A stretch of 21,766 bases of DNA, taken from the NCBI GenBank assembly GCA_018657655.1, contig JABHWQ010000192.1, positions 1 through 21,766 on the forward strand, read 5' to 3'. The number at the start of each line of letters is the position of its first letter. Position 1 is the stretch's first letter. A program made the translations under genes and the position numbers. Below, in pieces: positions 1-5,946 of this stretch. Source of the stretch: Chloroflexota bacterium (GTDB taxonomy: Bacteria > Chloroflexota > Dehalococcoidia > SZUA-161 > SpSt-899). The notes beneath the pieces are model-generated. The model worked only from the letters and a program-made list of their open reading frames with translations. It made no database searches and was not told where the DNA came from.

Positions 1-6
1 AGGCTC

Positions 7-15
7 TGTTATAAT
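7..15 (+). promoter_or_regulatory. extended -10 promoter upstream of the coiled-coil lipoprotein
   Basis: TGTTATAAT at 7-15 matches the extended -10 consensus TGnTATAAT exactly. The -35 region falls outside or at the very edge of the window, so it cannot be judged. Transcription would begin near 22 and leave a leader of about 160 nt before the lipoprotein ATG at 181. Confidence 0.4.
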
Positions 16-65
16 CTGACCAATTAGTAACTTTGTAGCGGGTTGGTGAGGGATGCTTTTTCATT

Positions 66-99
66 GTGGGGGATACTCCCATTTCTCTATTTCCCCCAC
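66..99. promoter_or_regulatory. leader hairpin before the lipoprotein gene
   Basis: GTGGGGGA (66-73) and TCCCCCAC (92-99) form a perfect 8-bp stem. A competing smaller stem is possible with TGGG and CCCA, using the CTCCCA tract at 76-81. No run of T follows the stem, so it is not a standard terminator. It could be a regulatory leader structure. I recognise no riboswitch class. Confidence 0.3.
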
Positions 100-180
100 G
101 GCAAGATTAACCGCTTATTCGCATTTGTGCAACAAAGCCTGCTGTAGCAAAAGACGATACTTAATTCGTAGGAGAATAAA

Positions 181-1011
181 ATGAGAGGTAAATCAGCGAT
201 TGGTTTTTCCCTGTTTTTCCTCATTATTGCCGGACTTTTATCTTGTAGCTTCAATTCTGAGGAAATTGATGAATTAGAGACACAGGTAACCAAGCTCACC
301 TCCGAATTACAGCAAAAGCAGGAGGATTATAACTCCCTCGTTGTTGCACATCATGAACTGGAATTGACTGCTGAACAGATGAACCAAGACATTGAGGAAT
401 TTAGGGACGAAAATGTCAGTCTTAATTCTGAGCTTATCGTTGCCCAGACAGAAATAGCTAAATTGAATGCATCATCTGGCCCGACCATTTCCTCACTCAT
501 AACACAAATAGGCGAATTGCAAGCAGAGAATGATAATTTTAATATCCAGGTTGCTCAATTGACAAAACAACTTACGCCGTCTCCAGACCATGCACTGACA
601 TGGGTTCAAGTCAAAAATGACCCTGACCTTCGCAGTACCTCTTGGGCTGGGCAGGGATATACATGGCAGAGCAAAGTGGAGGAGATTGGCAGGCAGTATC
701 ATGCAAGCCATATTTTCATAGAAGGTGAAACGGATTGTAACGACATGGCCATTGATATTTGGAATATGCTACTTGCGCAGGATATAAAATCCGTCATAAC
801 AATTGGCAGCTTAGACAATTCAATGGTTACTTTTGATCAATGTGACCATGCATGGCTCTCCGTATTTGATTCAGAGGGGGAATTTGTTTCACTTGAGCCA
901 ACTACTGGACAAGTGTTCTACTCTAATACTGCCGGGCATGAGCAATACATTGGCGGATTCTTCTACAAAAAACCCTCTGATCTTCGTTCAGATATGATGA
1001 AACGGTGGTAA
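181..1011 (+). CDS. coiled-coil lipoprotein with transglutaminase-like domain
   Basis: 276 residues. The N-terminus has a lipoprotein signal: a positive start, a hydrophobic stretch (residues 8-20) and a lipobox L-L-S-C with Cys22 as the lipidated residue. Residues 27-131 are rich in Glu, Gln and Leu in heptad-like spacing, giving a long coiled coil. The C-terminal part (about 140-276) has a transglutaminase-like pattern: Cys186 in T-D-C-N-D-M-A followed by a helix, His223 in C-D-H-A-W-L-S-V, and Glu239 in S-L-E-P-T-T-G. These would form a Cys-His-acid triad with Glu in place of the common Asp. The ATG at 181 follows GTAGGAGAATAAA, a clear ribosome-binding site. The protein is probably anchored on the outside of the membrane, with the coiled coil holding the domain away from the surface. 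Substrate and true activity (crosslinking, protease or inactive) are unknown. No operon partner is visible. Confidence 0.8.
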   Translation: MRGKSAIGFSLFFLIIAGLLSCSFNSEEIDELETQVTKLTSELQQKQEDYNSLVVAHHELELTAEQMNQDIEEFRDENVSLNSELIVAQTEIAKLNASSGPTISSLITQIGELQAENDNFNIQVAQLTKQLTPSPDHALTWVQVKNDPDLRSTSWAGQGYTWQSKVEEIGRQYHASHIFIEGETDCNDMAIDIWNMLLAQDIKSVITIGSLDNSMVTFDQCDHAWLSVFDSEGEFVSLEPTTGQVFYSNTAGHEQYIGGFFYKKPSDLRSDMMKRW

Positions 1012-1228
1012 TGTTGACTATTAAGTTTACGGTCAATACTCCATTCTTTTACTGTTTATAGCGTAATGAAATGAACATCCATGGGGATTTGTAACACAAC
1101 CTAACCAATCATTGCACCCGACTTTGTGGGGCGTCTTCCTTTGAGCCTGATTCTGCAACCGGAAGTCGTTTTGTTTCAGCTTGGTGGCACGAGGGCAATA
1201 ACATGTTAAAATACAAAGTTAAAACTTC

Positions 1229-1237
1229 TGCTATAAT
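1229..1237 (+). promoter_or_regulatory. extended -10 promoter for the 240-residue gene
   Basis: TGCTATAAT at 1229-1237 is a perfect extended -10. No good -35 lies 16-18 bp upstream, as is common for extended -10 promoters. Predicted start of transcription is near 1244, about 80 nt before the ATG at 1323. Confidence 0.5.
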
Positions 1238-1300
1238 GCCAGGAAGGTTTGGGTGCCGCCCTGTACAGTTGGCCATACCCGGCGGCTCCTGAATTCGGAC

Positions 1301-1313
1301 GTTATGCCTAAAA
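1301..1313 (+). repeat. 13-bp inverted repeat, left copy
   Basis: GTTATGCCTAAAA at 1301-1313 is the exact reverse complement of TTTTAGGCATAAC at 2040-2052. The pair brackets the 240-residue gene. The left copy is preceded by TGAATTCGGAC. This layout (GTT core next to an imperfect half-palindrome) recalls the right end of an integron attC site, although the core GTTATGC departs from GTTRRRY at one position. Confidence 0.55.
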
Positions 1314-1322
1314 GATCGAACC

Positions 1323-2045
1323 ATGAGTAAAGTCAAAGCAAAAATCATTTCTATTGGACACCTTCCTGCTGATATTGATTTGACAAAAATCGCAAGCTGG
1401 AAATCTGGCCTATTCGAGTTATCTGACGTTATAGAACACTATGAGCTGAGATGCGATTCAGATACAGATGACTGGGAGTATTCTGATGCAAATATTTGTA
1501 CCCAACTACCAGAAAGAGGTATCGAGGATTTATTAGTTGCTTTAGTTAATGTCCCTCTGGAAAACAACTATTACCTACGTCGAGTTCAAAATAATATGCT
1601 CGTAATTACTTTCTATGAAATAGCTGATTCTTTGAGGCAAAACAGAATACCCCTTGAAAACGTGGTCTTGCGTTCACTTTATGCCTGCTCTCTAGTTCAT
1701 CGAAGAAACAGCGGCCATATCCCAGAAATGTGGGAGCTTAGTAAATTTACTCATGACGAGACTAGAGGTTGTATATACGATATGACTGGTGTGAAAGAAG
1801 AAATAGCATTCTCTTGCGTCAAACCGATCATATGTTCCGAATGCTATGAGCGATCAGTTCGAGAAAAAGTATCTCGTACAACTCTTGACGAGGCCAGATC
1901 TGAATTAACAAAGATTAATAAGCAGCTATTCTATCAAATTACTGATTTAGTCAAAGCTCATCCGATAATCGCAATCATAGTATCATCAATATGGGCCATT
2001 TTGCTTAGCTGTATAGGTTCTTTGCTAGGCAACTTATTGTTTTAG
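1323..2045 (+). CDS. unknown membrane-anchored protein with H-D-E-T-R-G-C motif and Cys cluster
   Basis: 240 residues, family not named by me. The body (1-180) is soluble and mixed alpha/beta. Its most distinctive stretch is F-T-H-D-E-T-R-G-C at residues 142-150, followed by Cys165 and I-C-S-E-C (Cys171, Cys174). His144, Cys150, Cys165, Cys171 and Cys174 could bind a metal. This arrangement loosely recalls the tail of archaemetzincin-type metalloproteases, but no H-E-x-x-H is present. Residues 182-210 are a likely helical linker, and 213-240 form one hydrophobic segment ending at the C-terminus, so the protein is probably tail-anchored. No strong ribosome-binding site precedes ATG 1323. The gene is AT-rich and bracketed by 13-bp inverted repeats, and its stop codon lies inside the right copy. 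Both points fit an acquired single-gene cassette. Function is unknown. Confidence 0.7.
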   Translation: MSKVKAKIISIGHLPADIDLTKIASWKSGLFELSDVIEHYELRCDSDTDDWEYSDANICTQLPERGIEDLLVALVNVPLENNYYLRRVQNNMLVITFYEIADSLRQNRIPLENVVLRSLYACSLVHRRNSGHIPEMWELSKFTHDETRGCIYDMTGVKEEIAFSCVKPIICSECYERSVREKVSRTTLDEARSELTKINKQLFYQITDLVKAHPIIAIIVSSIWAILLSCIGSLLGNLLF

Positions 2046-2052
2046 GCATAAC
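2040..2052 (-). repeat. 13-bp inverted repeat, right copy
   Basis: TTTTAGGCATAAC at 2040-2052 is the exact reverse complement of 1301-1313. It overlaps the stop codon of the 240-residue gene. GGCATAAC followed by TCATTGAACTACG looks like the start of an attC site (R'' then L''), but only 29 bp separate it from the end of the rep gene, so no complete attC fits here. Confidence 0.55.
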
Positions 2053-2081
2053 TCATTGAACTACGACTGCGAATCCCTACT

Positions 2082-3215
2082 TTAATCCGTGCGATTCAAA
2101 GGTTTCCTGACCAATCCCAAGGATGCCAACTTTGCCTCACGTCGCTTTATGGCCAAGTCAATGAACGGATCATCAAGCATACGGGCAATTTCTTGTCTGA
2201 CAAATTTCTTACCGTATGATACTGAATTCTCCAAGCCCATCGACATATCAACCGTTGCTGCCATAGTGACCATTATCCCACGAGCCTGTTGTTTAAGTGC
2301 AGTGAACTTCGGTTTGTACTGTCTTACCCGAATTACCCCGGTAGGTTCCCCGAACAAAGTGAGTGCTTCCTGAACAACACGCCAAAAGGGCTTAATCTCC
2401 CATCGGGAACGATTGGAGTCCTTCCCCTTCTTCCGAAGAGTCAACCATTTTGTAGTTAGATATGACCACAAATCGCCAATTTGAGCATTCAAATCATCAA
2501 CTGTCTCAACCTGCATCGTTCGTAGGAAATCGCGCCTAAGTTGAAACTCAACACGCGTCACCGAGTCCCCTTCTTGATAGCCGTTATTTTTCCATAAGTC
2601 ATAGAACCACTCTTTCCTGCTCTGTGTTTTTATTTCTTCGATTTTATCGTATATTCGGCACAAACAGTCCCCGCTGCCAATCGTTAAGGTGTTCAATTTA
2701 GAACCTCTGGCATAAGATTTAATAGTATGGATTGTGGACTTTCTCTGAGCTCGGGTAACAACCTCGTGATGATTACGATCGATCTTAGGTAGACCATCAT
2801 TAATATCAACCGAGATATCTACGCGACTCACCTTCTCTGCACATATATAAGCCCAATCGCCAAGCCACTCTTTAACATGGCTGTATGCATTCATATAGCC
2901 ATCTCGCCAGAGAAATTCACTGGAGAACCTCACTTGAACTTCAGGATATGCGGCTCCTCCGTTGTACTCAGGTTTGATTTTTAACGTAATATCATTGTTC
3001 TTCAAGATGTATTGATGTTGCCGCGTTCCAGTGGGGAGAACTGCAAACAATTGACCTCGGAAATCAATGCGCCCACCGTCGGTGTCAAACTGGACAGATT
3101 TCGCCATTTCTTTGGCTTCCGCCAGCATAAACCACTCCGACTCTGCTAGGTTATAACCTTCAATACAGAAACCGACCTCCAACGTGTCAACTCCTGCTAG
3201 AACAACTTTCCTCAT
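2082..3215 (-). CDS. rolling-circle replication initiator, Rep_trans family
   Basis: 377 residues. The protein resembles the Rep_trans (replication initiation factor) family found in filamentous phages, small integrative plasmids and staphylococcal-type rolling-circle plasmids. Visible family features are the early T-L-E-V-G-F strand, S-R-V-D-I-S-V-D-I near residue 150 (metal-site strand), C-R-I-Y-D-K-I-E-E near residue 205, whose Tyr is the candidate nicking residue, and R-V-E-F-Q-L-R-R near residue 240. It would nick one strand at the element's origin and stay bound to the 5' end. The start ATG at 3215 is preceded by AGGAGGAGG at ideal distance. The excisionase gene lies upstream on the same strand with 284 bp of hairpin-rich DNA between. 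With the integrase and tRNA nearby, this gene argues that the element replicates as a circle when excised. The Tyr assignment is inference from motif context. Confidence 0.8.
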   Translation of the reverse strand: MRKVVLAGVDTLEVGFCIEGYNLAESEWFMLAEAKEMAKSVQFDTDGGRIDFRGQLFAVLPTGTRQHQYILKNNDITLKIKPEYNGGAAYPEVQVRFSSEFLWRDGYMNAYSHVKEWLGDWAYICAEKVSRVDISVDINDGLPKIDRNHHEVVTRAQRKSTIHTIKSYARGSKLNTLTIGSGDCLCRIYDKIEEIKTQSRKEWFYDLWKNNGYQEGDSVTRVEFQLRRDFLRTMQVETVDDLNAQIGDLWSYLTTKWLTLRKKGKDSNRSRWEIKPFWRVVQEALTLFGEPTGVIRVRQYKPKFTALKQQARGIMVTMAATVDMSMGLENSVSYGKKFVRQEIARMLDDPFIDLAIKRREAKLASLGLVRKPLNRTD

Positions 3216-3239
3216 CGTAAACCTCCTCCTGTATTTCTA

Positions 3240-3265
3240 AACCCCCTGTTAGTATGTTTGGGGGT
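3240..3265. other. ACCCCC/GGGGGT hairpin near the rep start
   Basis: ACCCCC and GGGGGT form a 6-bp stem around a 13-nt loop just upstream of the rep ribosome-binding site (minus strand). It could shape the rep leader. The arms are short and the function is not clear. Confidence 0.3.
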
Positions 3266-3316
3266 CTCGGGATTGCCCGCTATTCGTTTTGCCCTACGTC
3301 TAAAAGATGGAAAGGA

Positions 3317-3356
3317 TAGCAGAGCGAAGCCGCCACCGCCGCTTTCGCTACTGCTA
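3317..3356. other. long imperfect hairpin in the rep-xis intergenic region
   Basis: TAGCAGAGCGAAGC (3317-3330) pairs with GCTTTCGCTACTGCTA (3341-3356), giving 14 base pairs interrupted only by single-base bulges (T3343, A3350). The loop is CGCCACCGCC. It is the first of three hairpins in tandem upstream of the rep gene, a common setting for a rolling-circle replication origin. No nick site can be assigned by eye. Confidence 0.5.
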
Positions 3357-3407
3357 CTTCCTCATCTAGCCCCTCCTCTCAACCCCTTCTATCGTGTATA
3401 CTGACGT

Positions 3408-3439
3408 TTCGGGGATAACCTTTCCGGTTGTCTCCCGAA
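3408..3439. other. strong hairpin, candidate origin or leader structure
   Basis: TTCGGGGATAACC (3408-3420) pairs with GGTTGTCTCCCGAA (3426-3439): 13 pairs including one G-U, with a single bulged T and loop TTTCC. No T run follows on either strand, which argues against a terminator. Its place between excisionase and Rep fits a double-strand or single-strand origin. This is inference. Confidence 0.5.
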
Positions 3440-3443
3440 GCTT

Positions 3444-3463
3444 GGATAAGTCTGCGACTTACC
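3444..3463. other. TAAGTC/GACTTA hairpin
   Basis: TAAGTC (3447-3452) and GACTTA (3456-3461) form a perfect stem with loop TGC, extended by GG/CC across a bulged A. The TAAGTC core recurs in the palindrome TATAAGTCTTATA at 3725-3737, so both could be sites for the same element-encoded DNA-binding protein. Confidence 0.45.
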
Positions 3464-3499
3464 CACAGTCTTCACGATACTGCTGCTGTTGCCGTTTTC

Positions 3500-3685
3500 C
3501 TATTTAGTTGATGAATCATGTTGCCGATCGCTTATCAATTGCCTCAGAGCATTCACAGGCACTCTTACGCATCTACCCCATCGCACCGAAGGAATTTCCC
3601 CCGAATCCAACATAGAATATATTTTTGATCTGCTCACCGAAATAAGATGAGCTGCCTCCATCGGCCTGAGTAAGAGCTTTTCCAC
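3500..3685 (-). CDS. xis: excisionase-like helix-turn-helix protein
   Basis: 61 residues from a GTG start at 3685. The sequence has the MerR-like winged helix typical of the excisionase/helix_turn_helix_17 family: L-L-R-P-M-E-A-A-H-L-I-S-V-S-R-S-K-I-Y, then S-G-E-I-P-S-V-R-W-G-R and R-V-P-V-N-A-L-R-Q-L-I. The GTG is chosen because GGAGGTG sits 6 bp upstream. A longer reading frame continues upstream, but it runs through the promoter region and has no family similarity there; an in-frame ATG at 3700 is the main alternative. The protein should bend DNA at the att site and favour excision with the integrase, and in such elements may also regulate genes. It lies upstream of rep on the same strand and divergent from the regulator-integrase operon. 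Confidence 0.8.
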   Translation of the reverse strand: MEKLLLRPMEAAHLISVSRSKIYSMLDSGEIPSVRWGRCVRVPVNALRQLISDRQHDSSTK

Positions 3686-3710
3686 CAGATCACCTCCCAT
3701 CCTTTGTGTG

Positions 3711-3739
3711 TTGCATATTTGGCCTATAAGTCTTATAAT
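3711..3739 (+). promoter_or_regulatory. sigma70-type promoter of the regulator-integrase operon
   Basis: TTGCAT (3711-3716), a 17-bp spacer and TATAAT (3734-3739). This is close to consensus in both boxes and spacing. Transcription would start near 3746, about 67 nt before ATG 3813. The palindrome at 3725-3737 covers the end of the spacer and part of the -10. Confidence 0.65.
3725..3737. promoter_or_regulatory. palindromic operator overlapping the int-side promoter
   Basis: TATAAGTCTTATA is a perfect 6+1+6 palindrome lying across the spacer and -10 of the promoter at 3711-3739. A protein bound here would block RNA polymerase on the plus strand and could affect the divergent xis-rep side. ATAAGAC at 3770-3776 repeats the half-site in inverse orientation about 40 bp away. 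The excisionase and the 263-residue regulator are the candidate binders. Confidence 0.5.
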
Positions 3740-3771
3740 ACAAACACTATGGAACATAAAATCCCAAAATA

Positions 3772-3791
3772 AGACATAACTCTTTATGTCT
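3772..3791. promoter_or_regulatory. AGACATAA/TTATGTCT hairpin or operator in the regulator leader
   Basis: AGACATAA (3772-3779) and TTATGTCT (3784-3791) are perfect inverted repeats with a 4-bp centre. They lie between the predicted transcription start (3746) and the ribosome-binding site of the regulator gene, so they could act as an operator or as an RNA hairpin. Confidence 0.45.
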
Positions 3792-3812
3792 ATGGGACAA
3801 AAAGGGGCCGTC

Positions 3813-4604
3813 ATGAGTCGTCCAAGAGATCCAGAGGTTGAGCGTAAAGCCTTGCAGCTACGCAATCAAGGCACTACCCTGAAAACTATCTTAGAAACAA
3901 TCCAGCAGGATTTTGGTGATCGAGCACCAGACTCCATCAAGACAATTTCGCGATGGATAAAGGAGCAGAAGGATAGAATTCGTAAACTTCAGAATGAGGT
4001 TGTTACAGCCAGTGACGAGAACAGCGAGGAATGTTTCATTTCACCTATGATAGCTGAAACCATTTCCGATTCAGCCAAATCTTCTCAGAGTGATGTGCCG
4101 CCCCCGCCATCCGTGGATGACCTTATTGATCAAGGTGTACCCAAGGATAGAGCACCTTGGGTCTTGGCCAACTGGGATATGGCTTACATTGCGCGTGACC
4201 CGTATCGTTTTGAGGGCGTTCAGAAGTTGATGACCATCCTCAAAACATATCACACTATGCCATATGACAAAGCTGTGCAACTGGCGCAGCTCGAATTGAC
4301 CCTAGAATACATCAACCATCCTGGACTCCGTGAGTTCATCGACCGCGCAAAGCGTTATCATCCCTGGGAGGGAGGCGAAAATCAGAAGGCCTTTGATGCT
4401 ATTATGTCCCAAATTGGAACCCCAGTAATTAAATCAAGTAGGACACACGACATCGATATGATCACAAATCAGGAAGATGACGGGCGATGGAAAGCTGTTG
4501 TTATGGGTTCCCCCCAATACTCCGCATACGGCGATACAGAAGATGAAGCTTTGAACAACTTGACACCAAGAATTGACAAGACTCGTTTCAAACGAAGGGG
4601 GTGA
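3813..4604 (+). CDS. element regulator: N-terminal HTH, C-terminal HicB-like domain
   Basis: 263 residues from ATG 3813, chosen because AAAGGGG lies 5 bp upstream; an in-frame ATG at 3786 falls inside the leader hairpin and lacks a good site. Residues 1-45 look like a transposase/resolvase-type helix-turn-helix (R-K-A-L-Q-L-R-N-Q-G-T-T-L-K-T-I then T-I-S-R-W-I-K-E-Q). The middle (about 90-200) is helical and of unknown type. The last 50 residues resemble a HicB antitoxin fold: D-I-D-M-I-T-N-Q-E-D-D-G-R-W-K-A-V-V, P-Q-Y-S-A-Y-G-D-T-E-D-E-A-L-N-N-L. No HicA toxin gene is next to it. The stop TGA is one base before the integrase ATG, so the two genes are translationally coupled. Likely a DNA-binding regulator of integration or copy control; the role is inferred from context. 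Confidence 0.65.
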   Translation: MSRPRDPEVERKALQLRNQGTTLKTILETIQQDFGDRAPDSIKTISRWIKEQKDRIRKLQNEVVTASDENSEECFISPMIAETISDSAKSSQSDVPPPPSVDDLIDQGVPKDRAPWVLANWDMAYIARDPYRFEGVQKLMTILKTYHTMPYDKAVQLAQLELTLEYINHPGLREFIDRAKRYHPWEGGENQKAFDAIMSQIGTPVIKSSRTHDIDMITNQEDDGRWKAVVMGSPQYSAYGDTEDEALNNLTPRIDKTRFKRRG

Positions 4605-4605
4605 T

Positions 4606-5757
4606 ATGAACGGAAGTATACAAAAACGTGGTAAACATTCATGGAGACTTGCGTTTGATCTAGGGAAAGATGAAAACGGCAAACGACAACGCAAGTTTGT
4701 CACTGTTCAAGGAACGAAAGCCGAGGCACAGAGACAATTGAGGGAACTGGTCTCATCGGTGGATAAAGGTTTGCCCATTGATACATCCAATATCACTGTT
4801 GGGGAGTTTCTCGATCAATGGCTAGAGACTTATGTCAAAACCAACACATCACCAAAAACATGCTATGACTATGATGGGATGATTCGGCGCTATATAAAGC
4901 CAACACTCGGACACATTCCATTGAGGAAATTGAGTCCCCAATTGATCCAACAACTTCATGCCAACATGTATGAACAGGGACTCTCAGCCAGAAGTGTTCA
5001 ATATACACACAGGATATTGAAGCAATCTTTGAAGCATGCAATGAAATGGGGATTACTGTACAGGAATATCTGTGACCTGGTTGATTCTCCAAAGCTTAAG
5101 CGCAAAGAGATGCGATGTTTGGATGTATCAGAAGTTCAAAGGCTTCTGGAGGCCACTTCCGGTTCTATCTATGGGCATATCTTCCACTTGGCAGTCTATA
5201 CTGGCCTTCGTCGAGGTGAACTCCTTGCACTCCGTTGGTACGACGTCGATCTACACAGCAAGACTCTATATGTGAATCAAGCTCTGACAACAATCAAGGG
5301 AAAGGGAGTAGTAGCCAGCGAGCCAAAGACTCCCAATTCCAGGCGTCTGGTAAGCTTACCACCGAGCGCAACCGGACTCCTCAGAAGTTTGAAAGCCAAA
5401 CGAATGGAGCAATACGAAGCGATTGGCATTGAATGGGACCAGTCAACTTATGTCTTCTGCAACGTGGACGGGAGTCTGATAAGGCCGGACACGGTTACTC
5501 ACGCCTTCCAGCGTACTGCACAAAACTTGCGATTGTCAGATGTTCGTTTTCACGATTTGAGGCATACACATGCCACGCTCATGCTCAAGCAAGGAGTTCA
5601 TCCAAAAATCGTGAGTGAACGACTTGGACATGCCAGCATCCACATAACACTGGATACATACAGTCATGTGTTGCCGGGATTGCAGGAGACCGCAGCGCTC
5701 CTATTCGATGATGTTCTCAGGCAGCCATCTGAAAAACTCAGCTCAAATACCAGATGA
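4606..5757 (+). CDS. int: tyrosine site-specific integrase
   Basis: 383 residues. N-terminal arm-binding domain (about 1-45: S-I-Q-K-R-G-K-H-S-W-R-L, K-R-Q-R-K-F-V-T-V-Q-G-T-K-A-E-A), then a SAM-like core-binding domain (about 60-150), then the catalytic domain with Arg in T-G-L-R-R-G-E-L-L-A-L-R-W, H-D-L-R-H-T-H-A-T, a G-H-A-S box and the nucleophile Tyr in T-L-D-T-Y-S-H-V. All R-H-R-H-Y positions are present, so the enzyme is probably active. Start is ATG 4606, directly after GAAGGGGGTGAT and overlapping the tail of the upstream regulator; a TTG start 33 bp earlier is less likely. It cuts and joins DNA at the attachment site, most likely in or beside the tRNA-Lys gene that starts 71 bp downstream. 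The integrase lies on the 5' side of that tRNA, which is less common than the 3' side. Confidence 0.93.
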   Translation: MNGSIQKRGKHSWRLAFDLGKDENGKRQRKFVTVQGTKAEAQRQLRELVSSVDKGLPIDTSNITVGEFLDQWLETYVKTNTSPKTCYDYDGMIRRYIKPTLGHIPLRKLSPQLIQQLHANMYEQGLSARSVQYTHRILKQSLKHAMKWGLLYRNICDLVDSPKLKRKEMRCLDVSEVQRLLEATSGSIYGHIFHLAVYTGLRRGELLALRWYDVDLHSKTLYVNQALTTIKGKGVVASEPKTPNSRRLVSLPPSATGLLRSLKAKRMEQYEAIGIEWDQSTYVFCNVDGSLIRPDTVTHAFQRTAQNLRLSDVRFHDLRHTHATLMLKQGVHPKIVSERLGHASIHITLDTYSHVLPGLQETAALLFDDVLRQPSEKLSSNTR

Positions 5758-5765
5758 ATCTGCTG

Positions 5766-5787
5766 TGTCGCCAATTTGTCGCCAATT
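5766..5787. repeat. tandem 11-bp direct repeat, likely integrase arm sites
   Basis: TGTCGCCAATT occurs twice head to tail at 5766-5776 and 5777-5787, between the integrase stop and the tRNA promoter. Short direct repeats next to an integrase and a tRNA are typical arm-type binding sites of lambda-like and ICE-like integrases. Assignment is from position and pattern. Confidence 0.6.
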
Positions 5788-5812
5788 GTAGACTAAGAGG
5801 GGTCAAATAGGG

Positions 5813-5818
5813 TATAAT
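5813..5818 (+). promoter_or_regulatory. -10 box of tRNA-Lys
   Basis: TATAAT at 5813-5818 lies 10 bp before the first base of the tRNA. The -35 is weak, with no good TTGACA match at 16-18 bp. This promoter sits between the integrase and the tRNA, so it may lie on DNA brought in or preserved by the element. Confidence 0.5.
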
Positions 5819-5828
5819 TTAAAGCTGT

Positions 5829-5904
<76 letters not shown>

Positions 5905-5946
5905 TTCCCCCAAACATCACTCATCCTTTCGGGATGGCGACAATTA

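Larger units (their letters stand above)
1012..1322. other. 311-bp intergenic region with attC-like and promoter signals
   Basis: This gap between the lipoprotein and the 240-residue gene holds an extended -10 (1229-1237), a GC-rich hairpin in the presumed leader (GGTGCCGCC at 1252-1260 with GGCGGCTCC at 1281-1289, one T-T mismatch) and GTTATGCCTAAAA at 1301-1313, repeated in inverse orientation after the gene. It also contains CCTAAC followed by CAATCATTGCACCCGAC near 1101-1123, which resembles the left half of an integron attC site. The halves do not pair cleanly with each other, so no intact attC can be claimed. Confidence 0.4.

Noticed and set aside
1096..1308. A complete integron attC site
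   Set aside because: The left-like and right-like halves are about 200 bp apart and their arms do not pair, and the core GTTATGC breaks the GTTRRRY consensus.
2053..2081. Left attachment site of the element matching tRNA-Lys
   Set aside because: Only a few scattered bases (TAG-TTCAAT on the minus strand) resemble the D-arm of tRNA-Lys; too weak to call an att repeat.
3686..3865. Long N-terminal extension of the excisionase frame
   Set aside because: It crosses the divergent promoter and operator region and has no family similarity; GTG 3685 has an ideal ribosome-binding site.
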